Shown here: positions 21,532 through 31,563 of the stretch, piece by piece
How the letters are laid out: every line of letters begins with the position of its first letter
Position numbering within the stretch: the first letter of the stretch is position 1
NCBI GenBank assembly: GCA_020726505.1
Contig: JAHLEZ010000011.1
Span: 2,418,001 to 2,482,000 of the forward strand
Direction of reading: 5' to 3'
Length of the DNA stretch: 64,000 nucleotides
Origin: Leptodontidium sp. MPI-SDFR-AT-0119
Lineage: Eukaryota; Ascomycota; Leotiomycetes; Helotiales; Leptodontidiaceae
The notes under the pieces: generated by a model
What the model saw: the letters and a program-made list of their open reading frames with translations, nothing else
Databases searched by the model: none
Told to the model about the DNA's origin: nothing
Position numbers and translations under genes: made by a program

Positions 21532-22518
21532 ATGGCAGATACAATCCCTACAGTGACAGTGACAGACGAAAAACACCACTGGGCCTTAGTCGAATCGCAA
21601 ATCGAGCCACTGTCAGAACAAAACAATCCCCAAGCCGACATCAAAGAAACCATCGATATCGCAGACGTTCTCTCCAAACTCGACACAGAACGACGAGAAC
21701 GAAATGCCACACACGCACCACAAGCCTTAGACGAAGTCGAACCTCCCATCTCGATCCCCTTCGAGAATGGCATCCAAGTCTCACCTGGCTCCGAGCCGCA
21801 AGCAACATTCATTTCTTCCCCAGCATCAAGTGACGGACCTACACTCGTGCACTCTGCAACAGATACAGATACTTCGCCCAAAACACTCGAGGATAGCTCA
21901 CCCCCAAACCCACCACGACGTATCCTAGGCCTCAAGAAAAATACATTCTGGATCCTCGTCCTCGCAGCCCTGATCCTCGAAACCGCCATCCTAGCCGGCA
22001 CAATCGGCGGCATTCTCTCCTCGCGGTCCAAATCCAAATCCGAATCGCAAAAAGAAAAGTCCAAAATGCTCTTCTCCCTCCAAACATGGGAAAACGGAAA
22101 CCTGACCGGCCGCTCCCAGATCTTCGACCGCGCAGGCCTGTACACCACCGCTTTCAAATCGCGCTCTTACTCCTGGATCCCGGGCTTCTACGTTGATGAT
22201 GGCAGCTACGACGTGTGCTCAATGAGTTTCTGTCAGGGCGATCATCAGATTGGTTGGTGGGGATCGAGTGAGCATGTTGGCTTGAATGATAAGTGGAAGG
22301 GCTATGATTATGGGGATACAGTGTTGATTAAGTGTGGGAGCGTTTTTGCGGATCCGCTGTGTCCGTTGACGAGGGAGGGGGTTACGATGACAGAAGCGAT
22401 TTTTGATGGACTTGCTGCGCCGACGAGTGTGAGTGGGAGTGCAGGGGGAAATTCGACGGCTTCGGTACAGGTCACGACGACGACGAGTGCTGGTGTACCT
22501 GGGGTTACTGGGAGGTAG
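21532..22518 (+). CDS. Unknown type II membrane protein
   Basis: Single-exon gene of 328 residues; I do not recognise the family. The first 136 residues are acidic and Ser/Pro-rich with no hydrophobic segment, so they should be cytoplasmic. One strong transmembrane helix spans about residues 139-162 (FWILVLAALILETAILAG..), followed by a basic SRSKSKS flank. The outer part of about 150 residues is compact, with aromatic residues (SYSWIPGFYVDDGSYDVC, GWWGSSEHVGLND) and cysteines in CSMSFC and KCGSVFADPLC that could form disulphides. It ends in a Ser/Thr/Gly-rich tail. The gene is isolated, with 2.2 kb upstream and 0.6 kb downstream free of genes. Codon use and composition look like a real gene, not chance. 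Confidence 0.75.
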   Translation: MADTIPTVTVTDEKHHWALVESQIEPLSEQNNPQADIKETIDIADVLSKLDTERRERNATHAPQALDEVEPPISIPFENGIQVSPGSEPQATFISSPASSDGPTLVHSATDTDTSPKTLEDSSPPNPPRRILGLKKNTFWILVLAALILETAILAGTIGGILSSRSKSKSESQKEKSKMLFSLQTWENGNLTGRSQIFDRAGLYTTAFKSRSYSWIPGFYVDDGSYDVCSMSFCQGDHQIGWWGSSEHVGLNDKWKGYDYGDTVLIKCGSVFADPLCPLTREGVTMTEAIFDGLAAPTSVSGSAGGNSTASVQVTTTTSAGVPGVTGR

Positions 22519-23162
22519 GGGTGAAGGGTGGTTGGTTGTGGTTTTGAGATGATCTGGTCCGAGAAATGTGTGAGCATGGGCAACAGCCGGAAGATGAATT
22601 TGTTGGAAGACTGAGAAATAAGTGGCTGAGGAGTAACAGAACTCATCAACAGGCCCTGGGACAGTATGTCAAGGATGAGGAGGATTTGATGAACTGTTGG
22701 TGGCCAAGTATTATTTATGGCGGTCAGTAGGAAGAGTCTGTCGTTAGTAGAACTCGGACTTCAAAAGGGAACAATGAGCGAGCAGGGTGGAATGTTCTTT
22801 TGGCGCATGGCACAGAGATTGTGGTCAAACGAATTAACGACAACGACTTGTTTACATGATTCAAAACCAGCTTGGTCTCGTCGTGTCTCTAGGGAGCTTT
22901 AATTTCAGCATCAGATGTCTTGCACAATTTTTCTCGTTGAAATTCAATTGTGCCGTAGCAGCTTCCATGTTCTTCCGTCAGTTGATGGTCAAGTTCACCA
23001 TGGGTTGACAACAGCGAGACCCAATTTTTGAGATCAACAGATACAACCGAGACGTTTCCCCCATGCCACTTTAATGAGTTCAGACGATGTGTCTAAGTGC
23101 CAAGAATCACATTCGAGAAAACGTTGTACTTCCAAGAAACTTCAGCTATATTTCCCTTTCGC
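22519..23162. other. Intergenic, 644 bp
   Basis: Convergent 3' region. Nothing recognised. Confidence 0.5.
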
Positions 23163-24272
23163 TTACGATTTGGAATCGTCTACCAACTCGTTTACGAACT
23201 CTCCCAGAGCTTGAGTTTGGGTAGCCGATAGCATAGGAGCCGCAAATAAGCCAGAAACCTCATCTAGAAACCAAGTGAAGCTCACAGTGTCGAGATATAT
23301 AATGCTTGTCGAAGAGGTGCCTTCTGCGGGGACATTTTTGGGTGCGATATCCTTGGGACTCTTACGTGATCTTGGTTTTGAGGCTTTACCGCCGGGCAAG
23401 TACTCTGCATCAACCACGGTCTTCGTAACTTGACCCGAAGCGCTAGAATTGACCACAGTCCAAGCTGTTTTTGATAGTTTCGGGGCTAGCCGTGTCTTTT
23501 GATCTGACACCTTGTTTGAATGGTTCGTTATTTTTCCATCCAAATTCGCCCGATGATCGAGAAGCCATGAAATCAACGCTTGGATATCTATGCCAACACC
23601 ACCTCGATCCAAAGCGTTCACTCCATCATTGGCTGAGAATCCAAGTTGTGACACTTGCTCTACCGCTTTGCATCGCCGGCATTCACTCACTCTCTCAATG
23701 TGACTTGAAATACCACTTGAGGTCTTGGGCGGAAAATAGCGAGCGAAAGTTCGTCCAAGACTGGCTGCGGCGACTTCGTTATCAGAGGTTGGTGGAGTAC
23801 TGGGTAATGCATCAATATCTTGCCGATGGTTCTTCACCTTCCATTTCTTGGAAGTTGCATTCCCCTTTCCTCCGCGATGACTTTCTAATATATCGTCGAG
23901 CAATTCTGTTATCGTACGGAGACTATCATGGTCTTCCCCACATAGCGGTCTTGTCGTCTGTGAAACAGATATTAATCGCTCCTGGATACATTGACGGGCA
24001 GTTTTGCCCATCAAAATACCTTGGTACGCCACGTCCAGCTTCGCTCCATGATTTATGAAGATGGCAACGGCACGGGCCCAGTCGTGGAAAATGTCGACTT
24101 CCATGGAGTGAGCGAAACCTAAATTTACGGCTGTAGGATATGATGTCTTGTGCAGGTTTAGCGGACGGAGGTACACGAGTGTTTCCTGACGGCAATGTTT
24201 GCTCTTCCCACCAGTGGTGTCAGAATTCGTGACGAACGGCCTAAAATTAGGCGAGAATACACCCAAACTCAC
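23163..24272 (-). pseudogene. Fragment resembling the C-terminal end of a STAND/ankyrin-type protein
   Basis: Open frame of 369 codons without introns. An ankyrin-like stretch near the start (WARAVAIFINHGAKLDVAY) is followed by low-complexity sequence, a CRRCK pair and a mostly polar tail. I know this style from the C-termini of large fungal NACHT/ankyrin proteins, but there is no NTPase or other catalytic domain here. The ATG falls at the edge of an AT-rich, structured 340-bp stretch, as if the upstream part of a larger gene was lost. It lies on the same strand as the STAND N-terminal remnant at 26330-27216. It could still be expressed as a short protein, so the pseudogene call is an inference. 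Confidence 0.5.
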
Positions 24273-24612
24273 CCTCTTTAAGCTCTTCTAAAAGCATAAC
24301 TGTTAATAGAAAGTAATATAAATACTCAATTATTAGAATTTAGAAGTCTGTTTTACAGTCGATAAGTTTAAAACCAAGTAGAGCGCCTTCCCTGACGTAA
24401 TTGCATTGGCCCGACCCAGGAGGGCTCCTACCTATTGAGGAGTAAGGGTAGTTGGCGCACGGACCATAGGTTAGCGCCCCCATTCCCAGATAGCCTCAAT
24501 ATTGTTAGATAATACAACAACGCATGCACGACTCTATTTTATTTGAGTTATTTCGCCCTATTCCCACTTTCTGTTTTACGAAATCAGCAAACACGCTGTC
24601 TCTGAATGCATC
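24273..24612. other. AT-rich to structured junction sequence, 340 bp
   Basis: Bases about 24295-24375 are strongly AT-rich. Bases about 24382-24457 can fold: the ends pair as GCGCC/GGCGC, and CTCCTACCTATTGAGGAG forms an inner 5-bp stem. This looks like a degraded element or deletion junction. It also has to serve as promoter for the HD-kinase gene starting at 24613. Confidence 0.45.
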
Positions 24613-25999
24613 ATGGACACACACTCTCCCCAGAAAGAAGCCCCGGACAATGTTTCCGTCTCCGAAGAAACCATATATACAGCACGAGCAATTATGAAGC
24701 TGTTGCATGAGGTGGAAAATCTCAAGCGCCTACCGCGGGCTGGCTGGAAGATAAAGAACATTCCGAACCCAGAATCTGTGGCCGAGCACAGCTTTCGATT
24801 GTCTATAATGACTTTCTTTGCACCGGTTCGTCAATGCTGCCGTTACATTTATCAGCATTAACACCTTGAACAGGCCCATCTGGATCAAAAGAAGCTCCGT
24901 GACATGGCACTCATCCATGACTTCGGAGAAATAATTGCAGGAGACTACACGCCGCACGATAATGTCCCTAAAAGTAAAGCGTCTCGCTCCTAGGGATCAT
25001 AGGACTAATGATTATCAGAAACGAAGCATGAACAAGAAAAACTGTTTTTCCAATACACCGAAACCATTCTGCCCGGTCACCCAACTCCTCAATATTGGCT
25101 GGAGCTCTGGCAGGAGTATGAAGAAAGAAAGACTCCAGAGGCCATGTGGCTCTACGACGCAGATAAGATGGAGAGCGTCATACAGTCAAGGGAATATGCT
25201 GGGAGAGGGTATACAAACCTCGAAGAGTTTCTGGGGTTAATACCAAAATTTACAACGTCTCACATGGCCACTTGGGGAAAGGTGACGCTCGAGGAGCTTC
25301 AACAGGGTCAAATTCGTAGACAGCAAATTCCTATCATCTTCGTCACTGGTCTGTTGTATCAATCCTTCGTCGAGACTAGGGCTAACTTCTAAATTAGGTT
25401 TGCCAAGTACGGGCAAGACGACTCAATGCAAGCGTCTTTCGAAAGAATTCGACGCCTTGTACTTGTCCCTCCATGATATCCTACTACAAAAGTCCACTGA
25501 TCGAGAAGACCCCCATGCAGACTTCGCTGCACTTTACCTTCAGAAGGGACTAGACACCTCACCGATTGGGTTTATGACTGATCTTTTGAAGGACAATATC
25601 GATGAAGGAATCAAACAAGGAAAGCGTTGTGTCATTGTGGATGAATTTCCAAGAAGTGTGCAGCAGCTTCGTGCATTTGACGAGAATGTGAGACATGCGC
25701 CATTCGAATAGAACCTTACTTACTCCAATAGGTTCAGAAAGGAAATCTCATATTGCTTCTGACCCGTTCTGCAGAAGCCCCTCGACAGGGGAACGCGTCG
25801 GACTATGCTATAAGGATGATTCAAGACTTGGAAGAACAACAACCAAAAGAGCTTTTCAAGAAGGTACCACCACCGATAAAACAGGGACTAAGCATCTGCT
25901 GACTATTTGTTCTTCTAGATCAATTGCGATAGGTCTGAAGAAGATGCCTATGTCCTTTTGAAGGAAGCGGCTCAAGGATTCATGGAGGCAAAGCAGTAG
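24613..25999 (+). CDS. Fusion of HD-domain 5'-nucleotidase (HDDC2/YfbR-like) and adenylate-kinase-like P-loop kinase
   Basis: Six exons: 24613-24825, 24874-24973, 25019-25348, 25398-25687, 25732-25863 and 25919-25999; introns of 44-55 bp; 381 residues. Residues about 25-200 form an HD phosphohydrolase of the HDDC2/YfbR type: NPESVAEHSFR (His59), ALIHDFGEIIAGDYTPHD (His86-Asp87) and DADKMESVIQSREYA (Asp153). All expected metal-ligand positions are present. Residues about 208-381 form a nucleotide-kinase fold: IIFVTGLPSTGKTTQC (P-loop 215-223), CVIVDEFPRSVQQL (the DGFPR equivalent, with E for G) and LILLLTRSAE. HDDC2-like enzymes dephosphorylate (deoxy)nucleoside monophosphates, while AK-like kinases phosphorylate them, so opposing activities sit in one chain. 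The first donor (GTTCGT) is atypical. The gene lies between two STAND-like fragments on the other strand. Confidence 0.85.
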
Positions 26000-26017
26000 A
26001 CAGTAGACAGTAGACAG
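25995..26017 (+). repeat. AGTAGAC heptamer repeated three times across a stop codon
   Basis: Tandem 7-bp units; the first contains the TAG stop (25997-25999) of the HD-kinase gene. Every further unit brings another TAG. This is probably a replication-slippage product. Confidence 0.85.
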
Positions 26018-26326
26018 CAAGACGAATCGTCCGGCCATACACCTTGACTCTCCACATGCAATTGCGGCCGCGGTCTTTCAATCATTCTCATTTCACTGCT
26101 ATGCTTCACAAATCTCGTCGACGGTAAGACTGGGTTTAATGATTCCTGTTCCCCAAAGTGGTACTATTATGAGAACTCAACTATCTGTACATGAACCTTT
26201 TTCTAATGTTTGACCTTGGCACGCGCAATAATGCTATCCACTTCCACCTTCCCACTATTGTGCCCTTGATTCCGTGTCTCCAAATTTCACCACGCCTTAC
26301 GATTAGATTTTGATTTCTGCCTCTCT
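26000..26326. other. Short intergenic stretch, 327 bp
   Basis: Downstream of the HD-kinase gene and of the truncated STAND remnant. On the minus strand it would be where the STAND NTPase domain should begin, but no P-loop or TFEWI-like sequence is readable. Confidence 0.5.
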
Positions 26327-26329
26327 TAA

Positions 26330-27216
26330 GAACATGGTTCTAAATGAAAGCGCCTGAAGCACAGCGTTCTCAATCTTGTCCTATCCGTAAAGGGCCGCAG
26401 ATCTCAGAGATGGATCGACAGCACTGAGAAGGTTCGGGAATGACAGGAAATAGCTGCAGGCTCTGCAGTCGTTCTTTGAAAGCATTGATCGTTTCAACGA
26501 GTTCTTGATGTCGACGATCTGTCGCATCCTATGCAAGGTTCGACTGTTTGTGTAGCAGAGCTTCGGTATTCATGTTTGTCTGGCCTAATGCAGGTAATGT
26601 CTCTCGGTGAACCAAAAGTGTAGTTGTGTGAGCGGCCGCTCCATTTTGTGCAGATAGCAAAGCGGTCTCTCGGATGTCGAGAAGGATCTCGGTGTCTAAA
26701 AGCTCGCGGTAGCGGTTGAGCTTCTGCGAAAGCGATTTAATTTGGTCTTTATTCCACTCTAATCGTAAAGCTTGACTGGGGGTTCTGATCTTTTGTCCAG
26801 GCCGAAGCTTGTGGGTGTCTTTCGCATCCTGCGCCGTCCTTGTGCCTCCAGAGAGTGATTTTATCAGCCGTAGAAGCTCGTCAGCGATAGACGCACGTTG
26901 ATCAGCGATCCTCCGAAGTGACTGTGTGCAAATGCATTGGATCAGCTGGGATATCAAGCTACAGAATCCAGCAATAGGGGGAGCTTGTTCTGTTTACCTG
27001 CTCGGCTCGAGTTGCACAAGTAATCGTCCCTGGAGGAGGTCGAATCCGTTGAAGTTGATGTTTGAGCTCCGCCGAAGTGCGATCCAAGTCGAGATTGAAA
27101 TCGCTCATTCCATTGCGACGAATTTGACTACCGACATCACAAACATGCGAGACCCAGTCGATGAATTGCAAGATGTTTGCTGCAAGTCCAATCGCCGCCA
27201 GCGCATCGCCGTCCAT
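26330..27216 (-). pseudogene. N-terminal remnant of a fungal STAND-type (NACHT-like) protein
   Basis: Starts with ATG at 27216 (MDGDALAAIGLAANILQFID), the typical opening of fungal STAND N-terminal domains. Exon 27216-26998 splices (76-bp intron) to 26921 onward and gives a helical, charged region (SLRRIADQRASIADELLRLI). In-frame TAG codons or unmarked introns follow: stop at 26531-26529, then DATDRRHQELVETINAF continues in frame to a TGA at 26372-26370. After a frame change KIENAVLQALSFRTMFLREA is readable to about 26330. That last block is the conserved pre-NTPase segment of the family. No NTPase domain follows. Cryptic introns could rescue some joints (TAG followed by G at two places), but the protein would still be truncated. 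Genuine members act in fungal nonself recognition. Confidence 0.6.
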
Positions 27217-28759
27217 GTTTGGATTTATTCTCGAAACCACAATGACAGAGACAAGTGTGTAGTAGCAATCTAATTGTGTAAATGCAAGGGAACCCAAACA
27301 AATCCTCGAAAGGATGATGGGAGATGAGAGAAGAAAATAGGCAGTCAACAAGGCTGAGGTGTCTCGCAACAGGGCCTTCTTTCGGCGTGGTTGATCCGCA
27401 GGCCTGCTCATGTTTCGTGGCAATGCTCGATTCGCCTCACTGCAGTACAGACATTTGCTCGGAAACAATTTCAACGAATTGAGCGTTGTTTTGTTTCCCG
27501 TAGTTTGACTCTTGAGGCTGCAACGACCGCGACGATGACTTTCCCGCTTCAATGCAGGAAAAAGTATCAAAACACACGGTAGACTACCGAATTTGAGTGA
27601 TGTATGACTCTATGAGTCTATGGTATGTCGCCATCATCGAGGATCATATGGCTCCTCTCATGTATGAAAACAAAACACCTCAAGCCTTCAGCGGCGTGGG
27701 GCCAATCCCATCGAGCGCGAGTAAAACCAAACGGGAGAGATGAGCTCTGTAAATAAGATAAGATTGTGTTGACTCCAGGAGCCTAAGCGATCCTCGGATT
27801 TGGCACCAACAACAACAACTTCTTGCGCCTCCCCGCGATTGGAGAAAAGTCAGTCTCAACAAGTTTATGTAATCCGTTGCAGCCAGGGCCCACGTCGTCA
27901 TTCAATCCAAATGCGGCCGTTGATACCATACCATCCCAGAAGAAGACTAGATGTATCGATTTGTATGGAGTGAGCACAACCATCACTCATTCCATCCCTG
28001 TCCTCGTATCCAAGCTTTTTCGCCACGCGGCGTGATGGTGGAATAATGAATGCTTGTTGAGGAAGCGGGAAATGAACATGAACACGAGGTGGTCTGTGCT
28101 GCACCGGGATTAGTGATTGGAAAACGACATCATTTCTATTTTGGGAATATAAATATGGCATGGCATGATGGGTTTGTTTTGTTTTGTTTTGTTTGTTTGT
28201 TTCGTTTGCTGGCATGCCACTGAAAAGGGACAGACCATAGAGGAAGAGAAGCTCAGTTGAGGAAAGGAATGTATGGGGCAGGTGCTTCTGGCTGAAAATA
28301 TTTCATGCAGGAACACAGCCGGATTTGCGCCAATTCGTCATCCCCAGATTTCATTGGAGACGAGCAGGGAAGGACCGGGGGGTGAATGGAGGAAAACGCT
28401 TGGCGCTACGCCACTTCCAGATAAAGATGTTTATCGAGGTGGATGTGGTGGGTTAGGGCAGGAACGAATAAACGGGTGTCGAAGGCAAGGTAACGCAAGG
28501 AAAGAGAGAGCAACACGCCATAAATAGCCGTGCCAGTTCTCTTCTACCAGGACTTCCTTTCTTCCTCTCCCTCCTCCTCCTCTCTCACTTCTTCACTTCC
28601 ATCCATCTCTTCACTCTGGTTGTCACGAAGTCAATTCAACTGTTCGATTTCAACTTCAGCTTCAGCTTCCACTGCTCGGCTGCTTTATTGGATCTTTTAA
28701 TTCTGACGAAAGTCACTACTGTCGCTTTGCACATCGATCGATCGATCTAACAACCAACC
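27217..28759. other. Intergenic, 1.5 kb
   Basis: Divergent upstream region of the STAND remnant and the GH17 gene. It contains a TTTTG/TTTG run at 28172-28208, a CATAAATA string at 28519-28526 about 235 bases before the GH17 ATG, a CT-rich tract at about 28550-28620 and CGATCGATCGATC at about 28734-28746. No supported gene. Confidence 0.55.
28172..28208 (+). repeat. TTTTG/TTTG simple repeat
   Basis: Short tandem T-rich repeat in intergenic DNA, upstream of the GH17 gene. Confidence 0.85.
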
Positions 28760-30213
28760 ATGCGTTCTTCCACCAGTCTCCTTGCCCTTGCGGCCACCCT
28801 CTCAACTGTTTCTGCCGCAGCATACAAGGGCTTCAACTACGGTGCTACCAAGTCTGATGGCTACGCTCCCAGAGTTCAATCCGATTTCCAGGCTCTCTTC
28901 CAGACCTCCAAGAACCTGGTTGGAGCTTCCGGCTTCACCAGTGCTCGTCTCTACACCACCATCGTATGTCTCGCCTTCTCTCCTACATTCCTTCACCAAC
29001 TGACATCTATCTTCACCAACTGACATCTATCTAGCAAGCCGGTACGGCCAGTGATCCTACCTCTGCCATCCCAGCTGCCATCGCTGAAGACGTCTCCCTC
29101 CTCCTCACCCTCTGGGCTTCTGGAACTGCCTTCCCCAACGAATTGACTGCCCTTAAGGCGGCCATTGCCCAATATGGAAGTGCTTTCACGTCTCGTGTTG
29201 CTGGTATCTCAATTGGAAGTGAGGATCTCTACAGAAACTCGCCCACTGGTATCGCCGCTGGCTCGACTATCGGAGCCGACCCTGCTACCCTCGTTGATTA
29301 TATCAAGCAAGTTCGATCTGCCATTGCCGGTACTGCTCTGAGTGCTGCTCCTGTTGGACACGTCGATACCTGGACTGCTTGGGTCAATGGTTCCAACCAG
29401 GCTGTCATTGACAACTGTGACTGGATCGGTGTTGATGCTTACCCATACTTCCAAAACACTCAATCCAACGGTATTGAGAATGGTGCTGCTCTCTTCAACG
29501 AGGCCGTCGACAACACTGCCAAGGCTGTTGGAAGCAAGCCTGTCTGGATCACCGAGACTGGATGGCCAGCATCAGGAAAGACTGAGAACCTGGCAGTTGC
29601 CAACACCAACAACGCCCAAAAGTACTGGCAACAAGTCGGATGCCCAAGATTCGGTGTCGTCAACACTTGGTGGTATACTCTTGAGGATACTGACAACAAC
29701 GCTTCTCCCAACCCAAGCTTCGGTATTGCTCCAGGATCCCCCCTTAGCAGCACGCCTCTCTTCGATCTCTCTTGCGATGGTGTCTCTTCCAGTTCCAGTG
29801 CAAAGCCATCATCCACTGCCTCCAGTGCAGCTGGCTCTCAGTCAGCCTCAACCTCAGCCTCAGCCTCGGCATCTGCATCTGCATCCAGTGCTATCTCATC
29901 GGCCTCGACTGCTATCACTGGAGGCGGCATTGTCTCTACTGGAGGCGGTCTCTCTCCTTCCAAGCCCGCCGTCGATGGTTCCGCTGGAACTGTCTCTGCC
30001 ACGGGAACTGCAGGATCCACTGCCACTGGAGTCTCTGGAGGATCTGGATCAGGAAACAGCACTCTCTTGACCACCGCTACTCCTACTGGCACCGGTTCAG
30101 GATCAAGTGCGTCCACTTCACCAGCAGTTGCAACCGGTAACTCTGCTTCAACTCTCTCTGGCCCTATAGTCGGTGTCATGGGTGGATTGTTGGCTGCTTT
30201 TGCTCTCTTGTAA
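28760..30213 (+). CDS. eglC: GPI-anchored glucan endo-1,3-beta-glucosidase, GH17, EglC type
   Basis: Exons 28760-28963 and 29035-30213; 460 residues. A signal peptide ([20 protein letters not shown]) leads into the GH17 barrel, which opens with [16 protein letters not shown]. The acid/base is Glu131 in [11 protein letters not shown], and the nucleophile is Glu242 in [20 protein letters not shown]. Motifs [13 protein letters not shown] and [10 protein letters not shown] agree with the Aspergillus EglC group. After a cysteine-closed catalytic domain comes a Ser/Ala/Gly-rich stalk of about 150 residues and a hydrophobic C-terminus ([14 protein letters not shown]), the pattern of a GPI-anchor signal. 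The enzyme should remodel beta-1,3-glucan at the cell surface. The intron carries a perfect 20-bp tandem duplication covering its branch region. Another wall enzyme (GH76) lies 1.35 kb downstream. Confidence 0.95.
28991..29030 (+). repeat. Perfect 20-bp tandem duplication within the GH17 intron
   Basis: Two exact copies of CTTCACCAACTGACATCTAT lie next to each other just before the acceptor at 29032-29034. Each copy has a CTGAC branch-site match, so the intron has two equivalent branch points. Confidence 0.95.
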
Positions 30214-31563
30214 ATTTCTTTAGGTTCATGATTGGGGGTGCAGGATTGCATGGGAAACGGCTGCATCATGGGGAGCATTGAGGACTGTACATTAAGGACT
30301 GTTTTCATTAGACCAGCCGGACGGCATTGGATGGGGTACATCCTTGGTCATGACATACATACATAGACAAAAGCAATTAATTCTCCTTTTTCCGAAACAC
30401 TTGGAGATGGTTTGAGGAAATAATCGGACAAGAATTCGTGATAGAACGAAACTCCATCCGAGCATACGGCTGCGCAGATGGCAGTCGAACTATGAAACAG
30501 GGTTGCTTGATTGGATGGTCACCGCCAAGGAAGCAATTATCTGGATGGAGAGCTCGACGAGAGATAGAATCTTGTCATCGTGAGCATACGAAATCCGGAA
30601 TGATTAGTTGCTGGACACGGAGAGCAGTACCATAAACTTGTTCATGGAATGAAAAATGCCAGATAGGTTATTAACAGCCAAGACTTCATTCCCTCACTGA
30701 ACAATCATCTCGATTATCGTAACCAAGCTTCTCATATCTTACCCCTCCACCTCATCTGGTGTCTTGGTCTCTTGGTACATCTTGGTACGAAGCTTGACGT
30801 ATCTCCACTCCGACCCCCGATTTTGAAGTAGATCGATCTCGCCCTTCCATCCCCTGAATCCGTCAAAATGAGCATGGAGCCCAGCGAGCCCGCTCTTGGT
30901 TTACCCCTGGGCAGCCCACTGAACCACTCAAAGGGCACACTGCAGCCCCGCGCCCAGTCCACTAAAAGGCTTCGATCGCGACCCTTCAAAGCTTTTGTGA
31001 AACTTCGCGATGTCATCATTTCATGATGGGGGAGGTATGTATGCATTGGTTGTAGGATGATTTGTTGTAATCGAATTGATACATTTATGGATTGGTTGCT
31101 TATTTACGATTGCGCCTCACCAATGTCTCTCTTTAGCAGATAGAATAAGGTAATAAATTGTGTTGGCTTTCATCTCGCACCTCTACCGGAAACACAGTCC
31201 TGGCTGCCCCCCAATCAAATGCCTCCCAGCTAGATTGGTTGCGCGCCCGCCAAGATCATCCTCATCCTCCTCGTCTTCTCCTGGATCCTGGAATCCGGGA
31301 ACACGCCCACCACCAGTACCACCACTCGCCTTTTCTCCTCTCCTTGGACTATCTATCAACCTTGTTTGTTCACTCGCTCGCCACAAGGCTTCCTGTCTTT
31401 ACATATCCATCTCCATCACCTCTCGTCCGCGCCTATCGATGTACGACCTTCGATTGAAGTAGTTGACTCCGACTCATTTCTCCATCTCGAACAATTAATA
31501 ACCTTGCACGAATCGACTGCACTCCACTGGAATTGACTCTGCTACGGCACAAATACCACCACG
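30214..31563. other. Intergenic, 1.35 kb
   Basis: Between the GH17 and GH76 genes, both on the plus strand. Open stretches at 30732-31046 (minus) and 31158-31460 (plus) have no family features; the latter looks like leader DNA of the GH76 gene. Confidence 0.55.
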
